64,000 nt of DNA from Benincasa hispida (lineage: Eukaryota; Streptophyta; Magnoliopsida; Cucurbitales; Cucurbitaceae): contig NW_024064356.1 in NCBI RefSeq assembly GCF_009727055.1, forward strand, positions 813,206 through 877,205, given 5' to 3'. Position 1 is the stretch's first letter, and every line of letters starts with the position of its first letter. This document shows positions 35,101 through 47,712 of the stretch, piece after piece. The position numbers and the translations under genes are program-made. The notes beneath the pieces are model-generated. The model was not told the DNA's origin, did not search any database, and saw only the letters and a program-made list of their open reading frames with translations.

Positions 35101-35912
35101 TCTCATGTTGCTCCTTCACATTCAAGAAACCTTTTGAGGAAACTGGTTTGGCTGTTTGCGCTTTAGTAATTAGATTTTTAACTTTAAGGGTATTCCAAAT
35201 ACATAAAATTACTCGAATTGAATATAGTTCTATGAAAGCTTCCATCATGAGTTCAGAGACTGCACTACACCTGCACTATAATTTGCCTGATTGTGATTTG
35301 CATTCATCTTACCTGCTAATCTTTCAGTAGACTTGAATCATTTGCAAGTAGTGCAATGGAATAGAACAATTCTCTCCATCGAAATTTGACTTCCGTTAAT
35401 ATGTAGGCCACTTGGAACAAAAATTACTGCATTTGAATTGAATATGCAGTATAACTATCAGTATAACTATCTTTTTTCATCTTCGTTTGTTGCTGGTTGG
35501 TTGCAGCTCTTCAGTTGTCCGTGCAGGAGGATGCTAAAGACTCAACAAGCCAACCTGATATGAGTAAATTACTGGCAGACCAGTCATTCGTATCGTCCAT
35601 TCTTGCATCGGTATGAATTCAACAACCTGTAAATACTTCTCACTGATATAGAAAAAGATGCCTCCAAATCTCTGGTTTACGTTTAATTAACTCAATGGAA
35701 ATGTTCTACAGCTTCCAGGGGTTGATCCAAATGATCCATCGGTTAAAGATTTACTGGCTTCCATGCAAAGTCAGTCGAAGCCAGAGGTTAGTTGCTTCCA
35801 GGCATTGAAACACAAAGTACCCTGAAGATTAAAATTGTAAAATTAACTTTGAATCTTGTTTCAGGACAAGAAGAATGAAGAAAACCCCCCCAAGGAAGAC
35901 AGTGACAAATGA
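32118..35912 (+). CDS. RPN10: 26S proteasome regulatory subunit RPN10 (ubiquitin receptor)
   Basis: RPN10 sits between base and lid of the 19S particle and binds ubiquitin chains. Ten exons close to 403 aa: 32118-32129, 32275-32388, 32661-32766, 33804-33918, 34014-34223, 34364-34670, 34926-35046, 35507-35610, 35712-35786, 35865-35912. The first exon codes only four residues (MVLE). A von Willebrand A domain fills about residues 1-190 ([42 protein letters not shown]). Three ubiquitin-interacting motifs follow: [14 protein letters not shown] (about 223-240), [15 protein letters not shown] (about 291-306) and [16 protein letters not shown] (about 322-337). The C-terminus is Lys/Glu-rich. Length is close to the Arabidopsis protein (386 aa). 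The Ala run after GSGF (about 200-207) varies among plants. Confidence 0.96.
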
Positions 35913-37842
35913 TCAAATCCATCTTCCAAAGTTGAATAATTCTGCTAGGTATTCGTATTTCGCCTTGTAAAAGAGTTGCATTGTGTGTTCATCTGCAAAA
36001 GATAGTCAGTTTTTCTTTTGCTGAAAACAAGAATATGCATCACTTTGATGTCTAAAAAAGTGATGCCTTGATCTTTTAATTTGTACTATGATATTATACT
36101 CTTTAGTTTAATTCAACTCTTGTTTTCTTTTTCCCCACATCTCTTATGATTTTCCTTTTTCTGTTCATTTCTTTTGAAACTAACTGATGAACATTGCAGC
36201 CAGGCCTAATACTAGCCTAAAATTGTAATGCAGAATCCTTATATATATAGATAAGGAAAAGAATGCAAGATATATTAGAACTGATGTGATGCTGTCCTTT
36301 GGATTAAAAGGAAGCCTAAGGCAAAATTGAAAGCGGGAGAATTTCATTAAATATTTTTAAAGGCTTTTTTCCCCCCTTTTTTGTTTACAATTCAAGGTTA
36401 TAAATTTATATGATAAAAAAAATAGAAGTTTAATGATTTATTACTCACATCTCAAAATTTAAAATTCTATTTATCTTTTTGTTTTCAATTGTTTTGAATG
36501 GTAAATCTGTTAAAGATATTTTCAAGTATAACAAAATATCATTGTTTATCATTAATAAACAACAATGAATCACAGTAGATTTCTATTATTGAATGATGGA
36601 AATTTATCGTTCAACAATAGAAGTCTATTGCTCTCTATCATTAATAGGTAGTGACATTTGGTTATATTTGTAAATACGTTGGGTAATTTTTCTTTATTTG
36701 AAAACAATCATTTTTTAGTTCAAACACAACAAAATGAATTCTAAATCACTTGATCAGGAGTATATGTTCGTACTAGTGTATGTTTGGATAGGTCCAATAA
36801 GATATTTTTTTAAAGAACAATTCGTTTTGAACAATAGATGTCTTCACATCCAACTTTTTTAAAAATAAATTTTCAATGATAGGCACATTTGATTCATTTG
36901 ATCCATAAGATTCTAAAATGTAACATTTTAGAATAGGCTAAAAGGGTGGAGTATTTTTTATTATTATTTTAAATATTAACATGATATTTTAAACTTATTC
37001 TACAAACACTCTACTTTTTAAACTTATTTTAGAAAAATAAATTATTTATTATTATTATTTTAAATAGACATGATATTTTAAATTAAAAATTATATATCTT
37101 CTCTCTCTCTCCTCTCTCTCCACCCTTGTTTCCTCTGCTTCATAAATTATTGTTGTTATTTACTTATAATATAATGTTACCATTTAAAATAATAAAAAGA
37201 TTATTATTCAAGAAATGACTAAAAATATACCTTTTGAATTTTGATGGACTAGACGTGCATATTGTTAAAAATTCAGGGACTTAAATTATAATTATTTATA
37301 TGTTTAAACAATTAAAAGTATGGAGATTTAAACTGTGATCTCAAAAGAAATAAATATATGTGTGGATGGTAGCAAGTAGCAACTAGATTTTGTAATTTAA
37401 TCATTCAATTAATCATTTTCGAATGTAAAATAACGGAAGAGAGAGAACGCAAAATTCTCACTAGAAAATAAATAATAATATTATTATTTAAATAAATAAG
37501 GCGAAGAAGGATTTGGATGGCGGGTAAATTCCCGGCGAGAAAGTTGTTTGCCTGTCTCAAATAATTCTCAACCATGGCGACGGAGCTTTGACAGCTAAAA
37601 CAAATTATCAACAATGGCCCGACATTGCCTTTTTCGATCATAATTAGTCAACTAATCGGTCTTCTTCACGATCGACACACGGGAAACTATCTCGATTACA
37701 GTTGAAACGGAACCATCTAATTCATTAATGTGATCGCATTGGAATTCGTTTTTGATCCCTTCTTGTTCTTCTCAATTTCCCCCATTTTCCTCTCCCCATC
37801 TTTCAAATCCATCCAATTTCCTGTTTCCCCCCTTCTGTATCA
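35913..37842. other. Intergenic sequence between RPN10 and the ERD7-like gene
   Basis: The RPN10 3' region is followed by AT-rich sequence. 36480-36700 carries repeated '(c/t)tatcattaata' and 'tctattg' inverted motifs, MITE-like but without clear termini. A CT run lies at 37099-37127. Possible short frames are not supported. Confidence 0.45.
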
Positions 37843-40800
37843 ATGGATTCACAAAACCCATATCGCAATTCCCTTTACCCTCAGGTGATTCATTCAAATC
37901 CCGATGCGCCTTCCGCTCCCTTTGCGAATCCGAATCCATCGTCGACCTCGAATCTTTACCCCACTCTTGATATGAAGGATATGGTAGAGAATCTGTTTCC
38001 CGACGATGTGGATTACCGTCGTCCTCCTTCGGTTCCAACTCCGGCTCCGACTTCGGCTTCCGCTCCTCCCCTTGCGGCGGAAGAGGTTCTCATCAGAGTC
38101 CCAGGCGCCATTCTTAACCTAATTGATAAACAGTATAGTGTTGAGCTCGCTTGCGGCGATTTGACCATTGTTCTCATTCGCCAAGGGGAGAATGTTGTTG
38201 CGGTGCTTGCGCGTGTTGCTGATGACATTCAATGGCCATTAGCGAAGGATTTAGCGGCTGTGAAGCTTGATGATTTGCATTACTTCTTCTCTTTTCGGCC
38301 TCCGAAGGAACGTGATTCGGATTCCGATTCGAGTGACGATGAAGATGGGAAGAATAATGGGTCGGACGATTATTTGAGCTATGGGTTGACGATTGTTTCC
38401 AAAGGTCAAGAGGGATTGTTGAAGGAACTAGATGGGATTTTGCAAAATTACAGTAGTTTTACGGTGCAGAAGGTGTCGGAGAGTGCCAAGAAAGTGGAGG
38501 TTCTGGATGAGTCTCTAGCGAAAGAGATGTCGCCGGCGGATTTGAAGACGGAGAAGAAGAAAGAAGAGATGGAAGGGAAATGTGCAGCGTATTGGACTAC
38601 ATTAGCTCCTAATGTGGAAGATTACAATGGATTGGCTGCAAAGTTGATAGCAGCGGGATCGGGGCAATTGGTTAAAGGAATTTTATGGTGTGGTGATGTG
38701 ACTGTAGAAAGGTTGAAACAGGGAAACGAGGCTATGCAGAAAAGGATGGACCCCTGTTCTAACACCGAGATCAGTCCTGAAACCCTCAAGAGGATTAAAA
38801 GGTTTTTTCTTACAACTCTTTGTTAAATATGTTATTTGCCCTCGTTTCTGTGTCGATAGCATTTGATTTGAGTTCATTGATATCCTATTATTCTTGAGCT
38901 TTTCAAGGTCGGTAGACGATGCTAGTTGGCAATTGTATCACTCTATCGACATCTTAGAGGTAATGGGTTCGCGCCAAAGTAGCCACTTTAAGGTTTAATA
39001 TACTACTAGTTTCCTAGGCATACAGATATAGGTTATCAGCTAAGAAGAGAATAGTCGATGTATTTGCAAACTGCCCCAAATCCTCACGGATACTAAGGAA
39101 AGGGTTGCATCTTTCTGCATTAAGTTCTAGTCTTTGTTGTTTTATGCAATTCCCATGACTCAAACGCGAAGGAGTTAATGTGCTTAAGCTTAGTACTTTT
39201 TTAGAAAAATTAAGAACTATTCCCCAAAACCCTTCGTTTCTTTAAACAATCTCTTACAAAGCTTTAATTTTAAAATATTCATGATCATTACACTTCATTG
39301 TACCCCATGCTTTAAGAAACTGTGTAGGTGCATTACTTTTATCCAGTAGTCACCACTGGACTTAAAAGCTACATATAAATTATAAAGTAGACATTTGAGC
39401 ATTATCCTGAAATGGATTTCATATTGGTTTTTCTTTTAGCTGTAAAACTCTTCAGCAAACTGCATGGAAACACTTGTCAAGTACTTTTTTGGTCTGATTT
39501 TTTATTTAGGGTTAAGAGGGTTACAAGGATGTCAGAGAAAGTAGCAAATGGAGTGCTCTCTGGAGTGGTTAAAGTTTCTGGATACTTTACAAGTTCAGTG
39601 GCTAATTCTAAAGTTGGGAAGAAGTTTTTTGGAATGCTTCCGGGGGAAATTGTACTTGCTTCTCTTGATGGATTTGGTATATCATCAACTCTACTTTGTT
39701 TTTTACCCCTGTGCCAGTTGAATAATATAATCTATCTTCTTTCCTTTTCTCTGCATCGATCTATCAACTAGTTTTTTCTTATATATAGAGTGAACTATTT
39801 AAAAATAAATTTCTCACGATTGAGTACTATTGGTGTACTATTAAAATGAGAAAAATAGGTTTCTTCTTTATAATTCTAATATAAAAAAGTATATGTAGTA
39901 AAATTTTTGATAACACATCATTTATTAGTCCTTTTTATTTGTATTTCCTCAGATATGGTTGAGTATAACATTGTAAAATGCACCATTTAAAACCGAATTA
40001 TTTATAACATAGAGGACATAAATCAAGTGCATTGCCTGGAAGAGTTTACGGGCAAAGAAAAAAAATGTGAAAAGGAGCTGATAATTCTTTAAAGAAAAAT
40101 GAAATTTTTAGTCCCTAACTTTTGAATAATAGTTTTGTTTGGTCCATTTTGAAAATGTACATTAACTTAGGACCAAACATAATTATTCTTCAAAACTAGG
40201 AGACTAAAATGGTAATTTTTCCAGTTTTTAATCAAACCAGAAAATATCTGTACGAAAACTTTTAGTGATAAAATGTTAAAAAAATAAAGATATAGCCGTC
40301 TGTGTTAGAAGTGATATTTGAAACAGAAATTGTGTGTTTTAGAGACTTGTTAACTTCGGTTTGCTGGACACATGAATATTTGGACTTACGTTGCTATTTG
40401 AGAATATTGCATCGCCTTGCATTAGACTTCATGGTGTTGACGAAAAACTTTCTTGAACTTGAAACTTGCAGCGAGAATATAATTAAGTTTGACTTTTCCA
40501 TCATTAGATTATTTGAAAAGCATCAACATCATAGTACAGAAAATTCTCGGTTCATATCCAACGTGTTACTATTGTTTCGTATGGTTCCTAAATTTTGTGT
40601 AACGACAATGTTTTGTCCCCAATTGATCCTTAGATAATTAACAACACAATTCTGATAGGTCGAATTTTCATGATGTTTGCTTCATTCTTCAACTAATTGT
40701 ATGGTTAGCTACTTAGGATCATAGGTAAACTTAAGTTGCTGAATTTTCGCTTTATGAATCATTCCTCACAAGAACACATTTCTTTTGTACCTTAGTTGAT

Positions 40801-41459
40801 CACTGATTTCGTCTTCTGATAATCAGGCAAAGTTTTTGATGCTGTTGAAGTTGCTGGAAAAAATGTCATGGCTACATCTTCCACTGTGACAACTGAACTA
40901 GTGACCAAAAGGTAAACTGTCACCAACTGCACATGATTTACTATTAATAGGCAAAAAGAAACAAAGAGATAGGACGCTGAAATCCACTAAATTTCAAGAA
41001 GAGTATCAAGAATACAGCTCAAGGGAATTTCAGAGAGTTCTCCTCTCCCAACCTACCAGTCTACTGTCCACGATCCAAGTAAAACCATAAGTTTTCCAAG
41101 TAAAACCATATTTTCACTAAGTTTGCATTCCAGATTTCTGGATATCTTCCTACTGCTTGACCAAATGTTGAAAGAACTTCAATTTTCATGTCAGAAAATT
41201 CAGTTCAAAATCAATCTCATACACTTCTTATGATGCTTTTATAATATTTTCCTTATTTTGTTGTTGCAGATATGGGGAGCAAGCTGCAAATGCAACCACT
41301 GAAGGCCTTGATGCTGCTGGACATGCTGTCGGGACCGCATGGGCTGCTATGAAGATTCGAAAAGCTCTGAATCCAAAAAGTGCTCTCACCCCGACCGCTT
41401 TAGCAAAATCCGCTGTTAAAGCCGCAGCTGCAGAGGCCAAGGCTAAGAACTCCAAATAA
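37843..41459 (+). CDS. ERD7-like: ERD7-like senescence/dehydration-associated protein
   Basis: ERD7-family proteins carry a plant Senescence domain (PF06911); they bind membrane lipids and are induced by dehydration, cold and ageing. Four exons close to 466 aa: 37843-38801, 39510-39676, 40827-40911, 41270-41459. Residues 1-75 are Pro/Ser-rich and disordered. A folded N-terminal part follows (EEVLIRVPGAILNLIDKQYS, LADDIQWPL-type block). Then come an Asp/Ser-rich linker (about 163-180) and the Senescence domain from about 260 (GSGQLVKGILWCGDVTVERL; KRVTRMSEKVANGVLSGVVK; GKVFDAVEVAGKNVM; ATTEGLDAAGHAVGTAW). The tail is Ala/Lys-rich. The start follows 'atca' and lies near the 5' end of the long open exon. 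Four exons and this length fit the family. Confidence 0.94.
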
Positions 41460-44400
41460 ATTGTTGGAACTATTTGATATTAACTTATAGTAGGTATGAA
41501 CGGCTGTAACAAATTAAGTTGAGCTTATTAAAGATTCAAGCTACTCAATCTTCATGCCCACTCTTGCTTCTTTACTAAAATCATTGTTGTAGATTTCCTG
41601 TATATAAGTTACATGGATCCTGAAAAGAATGACATGATTGATTTCTGTTTCCTTTCTACAATGGTTCTCTTTCCCTCATCAAGAACCCAAAAACTGGAAA
41701 AAAGTAGGCCCTCCCCTTATATAAGGCTGTAAATCTTGGTCAACAAGCTGCCAGTTTCTAACAAGTGTTTGGGGCATTTTGCACACGATTAATGTCATCA
41801 AATCAATATTTGAAATTTGTAGCTATCATGATTGAATCATTGTTTGGGACTGGTAGCTATTATGATCGAATCAATCTTTGAGATTAGTAGTTATCATGAT
41901 TTGAACTCATTTTCATCCAACTTTTTAAAGATATTTGATTTCGCTTGTTCCTTGATTATTTGGCCTACTTTAGGATGGGCAGCCCACTGTGTAGGTAGGA
42001 CAAAAGCTTTCCAAATCATTTTCTTGAAGATAAACATCCCTCAGGATCTTCCTCCATCAGCAGGTAGGATTTTTGGCTTTAATATCTTTATTATCGTTTA
42101 TTAAACATAAAGAATTAACTTTATTGTCTTCTTGTCCCTACAACTTGATCTGGGATGATAATATAGAATATTTTTCTAGATGATTGTGGCATAATATTGT
42201 TAGATGGTGGGTTTTGGACATCTAGCCAAAGTCTAACACAGCTAATAAAAATGGTATAAAAAGGTTGGTAATGCAGCAAAACCAGCCAATTACTAAGCCA
42301 AATGCTATTGAAAATTGGAATGCTCCCTCCATTTGCTTTATTTATTTCTTTGTTTTTGGTAAAGGACTTTACTCTGATCTTTTTGTTTCTGAAAACGATT
42401 ACACCAAAACTCTCTTGGTTAATTGGAGCACTATGTCTTAATGTGCCTTTATCTCTCTTAATTGTACACCACAATTTTTTTTTTTAGATATTTAATATCT
42501 TAGGTTGGTGGGTCTTAATGACCTGATTAATATTTAATATTGCAATGGTCTATGAACTTTTGAGGTTGGTGTCTAATTCTTAATAGATTTTTGAACTTTT
42601 AGGCTTGTATCTATTTAGATTCTATGTTTTATAAGGTTTAAATTGACAATACATTTTTAAGAAGAAAATTGTGTTTGATATCTGTTTGATTTTTTTTTTT
42701 TTTTTTTTTTNTTTTTTTTTTTTTTTTTTTTTTTTTGTTTTTAAAAATTATGTTTGTTTTCTTGCAATTTCTTTATCATATTTTTCATTTTTCAAAGTGT
42801 AATTTATATTCTTAGTCAAATTCTAAAAACAAAAATAACTTTTTAGGAACTTTTTTTTGTTTCCAAAATGTAGTTTATATTCTGAAAACACTTTTAAAAA
42901 GTAGATAACGAAACAAATAAACTAATAGATGAAAGTGGTGTTTATTAGTTTAATTTTAAAAATAAAAAATATAAAATAAAGTGATTGTCAAATGAGACCT
43001 AAATATCTAAACTTGGCCAAAATTAACGACAATTGCTAAACTTTGACACATATGAATGATGAAGACTTATTAGCTATAAGAGTGAAAGAATAAAGATCTA
43101 TTAAAAACTAAAGTAGGATCTAAATATTTGACATTGGCATGATTTAATGACGGTTATTCATAAGAGTAAAAGTTTAGAGACATGTTAAAACTAAAACAGG
43201 ACCAAATAAACACGATCTCAAAGGTGCAAATACTAATTACTAGAAAAATGTTAAAGTATAGTGATTGAAAGAGACACAGCTAAGGGTTCTACAACCAAAT
43301 TTGTAATTTGATAATGCATTTGTTGCTAGATCAAAGTCTTGATAGATTAATTTTATTGCATCTTATATAAACCTTTGCTGTATACAATAATTTATAGGCA
43401 TCGAATCAAATGCTCCAATCCATAAGAGGGAAACAACCAATGCATAGACTATTCTTAGCCACTAAAGAGCTAAGATTCTCCATCTTTATGTCTTATTTGA
43501 TTAGTAATTTTTTCTTCAAATGTGAAGAATTTGGGTTAGAAATGAAGTTATGTCCCTTTAGGATTTGTGTAATCTCTTCCAAATCAAATCCACTAATGGG
43601 TATTTGGAATCATATCTCTTGATATCACTCTCATACATTTGGTGAAATGAACCTTAGAATGTCTCTTTTTTTTCTCATTCTCATGTCTTTGTTTACTAAA
43701 TTTTTAATGGAAATTTATTCTTATGAAAGGATAATTTTTTTTTTCTTTTACATACATACATAGGGGTCTACTATTTCAAGATCATGTTCCCAATATAGTA
43801 AATCATTGATTGGTAATGGTCTAGTTGTTCATCATGGTTGCTCATAATTGAACCAATAATACCAATTCATTTGGCACAATCTAGCTCAACCATACCAATT
43901 TTGTTACATAACTCAATCATGGGAGCCACTTAGATAGCTACTCTAATGATCTTGGTTCAAATGATCTCTCTCTTTAATTTTATATCTTATACAAAATTTC
44001 TAACTTCTCGATAAATTTGAGATATTTAGGGCACTTATTGTCAAAATGTGATCATTCCTTTGAAATCAGAAATTCAAATACGTATATTCCTCATTTGTTG
44101 TATTCTAAAATATTATGACACTTACTTGGAATATGATTTATTTCGTGTTTGGAAAGCGAGCAAAAAAAACTTTACGGACATCTTCTCTAACTACAGGAAA
44201 GATGTATGGAGTTTATGAACTTTCAACGTCGTGTCTAAAAGATCCAATAATTTTCAAAATGTCCAAAAGATCCTTGAATTTTGGATATTGTGTTGAATAG
44301 ATCCCTAACATATCTAGATTTTTTAAAAATTAACGAATATATTAGATGAAAAAGTGAACTTTATTTCTAATCAAATTCTAAACTTTCAATTTAGTACGTA

Positions 44401-46388
44401 GTAGGCCCATGAATTTTAAAATGAAAATTTTAGGGATTTACAAATTGTTCTTGACCTAATAGATACAAACTTGAAAATTCATAGACTGAAATTATAATTG
44501 AACTTTTATTAAAATATAAAAATAGAATAGTATTAAAGTTAAGTCACCGCTCATTTATAAATCTTAAACCAAAACTATTGCTCTAGTAATTGGAAAAAGA
44601 CTACCAAAAGGGGGGAAAAAAGAGGAATTGGTGCCAAAAAGAAGATGACCAAGAAAAAATTGTAAAAGGTGTAGGAATGCTACTAAACATGCACCCATAG
44701 TCCTTTCATTATCAAACATTGGCCATTTCCCTTTTCTTAAAGATCACATATGTTTATCTAAACCATAAGACACTTGTGCCACTATCTCTAGAGATCTATA
44801 ATCTTTTGTGAAACCAAAGAAAATACTTTAACCTATGATTATTATTAACATTTCTTTATATATATTAATAATACCTTTATAGTAAGCACATAGAGGCAAA
44901 AAGGAGGGTTTCAAAATATTTTATTAGCAAACAAGTACCTATGTGGTATAGATAAAAGATGCCACGTTTTTCAATAATGACTATAGTGAACAAATATTGA
45001 TATCCAAAAAAAAAAAAAAATATCACTTCGGAAAAATTGTTGAACTAATGTGAACATATCTCAACGAAAATAAAGTTTCTAAATTAGAAGTTCTATCCTC
45101 TTGACCCATATATTAGAATTTTTTTTAAATAATATAATTCGAATAATTAATTTAAAAAATTGGGTTAACATGAAACTATTCTAAAAAATATAGTTGCTAA
45201 TTTGTAAACATGATACACAAGCTAGATAGATTATGTATCCTGTCTACGAATACGTTAATGAAACTTAGATGTGATACATGGGTAGAGGTAAATCGTGTAC
45301 AAAGTCCATGACTTAGGTGTAAATCGTGTACCATGTACATTTACATAACCTGGTACCATGAAAATCGAAAATCGTGGACAATATCCACGAGTTCAACAAG
45401 AAATGTGGGAGAAATAGTAGTTCTCGCACACAAGTTTTACTAAAATTCTACAAAATCATGGACGTTACAAACAAGTTCCAAGAAATCGTAGATATTAGAC
45501 ACAAGTTCCACACAATTTGAAACGAAATTATAGTTTACAGAATTATCCTACATTTGTCATTTCTTTTTTAAACTAAATTATTCTTGAAGTTAACCCCACA
45601 TATTGTCAATATATATATATATATATATGAATTTGAATTCTCTTAAGAAACCTTTAATCGATTGAGTACTTGAATTTCTATCACCTACAAAGATTTATTG
45701 AAGCTAAAATATATAGTTTTTTCTTATATATGGAATTTGAATCTAAATAGAATCTTAAACCAACTAGATTTTTTTTGAAATAATTGATATTAGAGGAATA
45801 AAAGATGTAAAGTTGAAGGAAACATTAGTTGGGTAATAAGACAAGGATAAGATGAAGAAAAAAATGAATGAATGATAAGCAAAAAGAGAGTAAAGGCAAG
45901 CATTACAAGAGGATTAAGCATTAGAGAACCATAAGAAATTAAGGAATATAAGTGGAGCACAAAAAAGGAGTTCTAGAGGCTCAATTTTGCCAAGTCAAGC
46001 CACCTAAATAATGCACTCCCACATACCAAATAGTTATTTAATATATTTTTAACCATATAAGTCTATCTCAATACTAAGAATGCATTACTTCAAAAAGTTA
46101 TGATTAACCTCATTAGATTACTCACAAGTGTATCATTTTTTTTTTCATCTTATTTGTTTTTCCTAAAAAATTAGGAACTTAATATTATCATTTTGTGATG
46201 AGGTTTTGTTGGTTTCTAAGGTGTACAAATTTGAATATTTAATTTAAATGAAAAGATAATATAGTAATATATATAGCGACTATGCATTAAAAGAGGAGGA
46301 AAGAGTCTTATTAATAATGGTTAGACTTGGATTTAAAATCTATATATTACTAATTACCATGGATAAAAATTCAACGTACATTTACAAG
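41460..46388. other. Gene-poor intergenic stretch
   Basis: No coding frame here is credible. It holds a poly-T run of 47 with an N (42690-42736), low-copy decayed repeats such as 'atagatttttgaacttt' (about 42590), about 45240-45540 with recurring 'aaatcgt(g/a)' and 'caagttcca' phrases, and a TA microsatellite at 45609-45628. Confidence 0.45.
42690..42736. repeat. Poly-T run containing a single N (42711)
   Basis: Twenty-one T, one N, then 25 T. The true length is unresolved, and the N is a placeholder join, as at 27337 and 48178. Confidence 0.9.
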
Positions 46389-47012
46389 TAGAGATGTCCA
46401 CGAGGCGGAGTGGCATCGGGATGTCATTCTCCATCTTCATCTCCGTGAAATTTCCTATGGGGATCGAGGAGGGGATTTCCTTGAGGAATTTTTTTCTAAT
46501 TACCTTTTTTATTATTTTTTTTGTAAAAAGCCAATTAATTTAAATCACTAATGTAAACAAATTTTAATTAAATAATTAACTTTATTACTAAATTGTTTTA
46601 TAAAGATAAATTACTCAAAATTTGGCCTAAAAAAATTAAGAAAGAAATAAATATAAATCAAATTATTCACATATATAGTTTAAATTTAAATATTCAATTT
46701 AAACATATTCATTATCTTTCCCAATAAATAATTAAATTTGAAATTTAAATGTAATATTTATATAATAATAATATTAACATAATATTAGATAACTAAACTA
46801 AATAAATATGTAGAAGCTAATGGGGACAGAGATGAGGATGGGAACAGGGCAGGGGCAAAGGCGGGGACGGGGAATGCATTCCCCGCCCCCGTCTCCGTTT
46901 AGCTCACACGGAATTTTTCCCCTCCACTCCCTCCTCTATTCTCCATCTAATCGGGAATTCTTGTTCCATTCGAAGTGAAGCCCCATTCTCGTAAGGAAAT
47001 TGGATATCTCTA
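46389..47012. mobile_element. hAT-like MITE, 624 bp
   Basis: The ends are inverted 12-mers with one mismatch: TAGAGATGTCCA at 46389-46400 and TGGATATCTCTA at 47001-47012. A TAGAGATG start suits hAT elements. The flanking octamers are tttacaag and tttacccg, five of eight identical, which would be a worn 8-bp target duplication. Inside each end is a GC-rich patch (46400-46480; 46825-46960) with runs such as 'ggggacggggaatgc', and the middle is AT-rich. No transposase is present, so it is non-autonomous. Confidence 0.65.
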
Positions 47013-47181
47013 TTTACCCGTCTTTCTCATACGTCAAATTTTACAAAATTACCTGTTATATTCAACCTCTTTGGATAATTTGTTAATACTGGTATTTTAA
47101 GATGATAAATATTTAGAAAATACCTTCAAACTCAAGATAGGATCTCAAGTAAGTGAAAAAAAAAAAAAAAAAATTAAATGT

Positions 47182-47470
47182 ATGTTTAGTAAAGGAAAAG
47201 TTATGATGATATGGAAGTCATGGTTTCTCAATTGGATGTTACATTTTCAAAGTGTGCTAGATCTTCTAATTCTTTTATGCACAACTTTATTTATTGTGCT
47301 TCGCTTTTCACTAAGTTTTTTCTTTGCACTCTGCCTCTGTTATCTATGTGGAGGGAGAGCGGGTTTTTGGCCGATAACTTTCCTGTTTGGGTGTCCTCAA
47401 TTATTCATGAGTTCATTGACATGTGTGGTTTGTGCTAGTTGGTAATACATTATCTTTTTTTTTTTTTTTA
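47182..47470 (+). pseudogene. Possible LINE RNase H tail remnant
   Basis: The frame from 47211 reads SQLDVTFSKCARSSNSFMHN and later GFLADNFPVWVSSII, then a stop and a T-rich/A-rich run at 47456-47479. The 'f..v.R..N..aH.la' and 'fP.Wv' pattern is like the RNase H end of plant non-LTR elements (RVT_3). The evidence is weak, because no other LINE domain adjoins it. Confidence 0.35.
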
Positions 47471-47712
47471 AAAAAAAAAGTTAGGATAAGGATAAATTTT
47501 GCAATTGAAGGTATAAAACAAGTTAGATTCAAATATTTATTCTCTTAATATCACCCTCATGTTACATTGTGAGATAGATTTAAATCTTCAATTTATAAGA
47601 AATGTTCTTGATTTTTGAGTAATACTTGATGTAACTAGCAACTAGCGAGTACACACCTACAAAGTTTGTAAAATTAATGACCTACTAATTGAAAGTTGGA
47701 ATATACCATTAT

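Noticed and set aside
42500..43250. Possible MITE with inverted arms
   Set aside because: Similar phrases occur on both sides, but no sharp termini or target duplication could be set.
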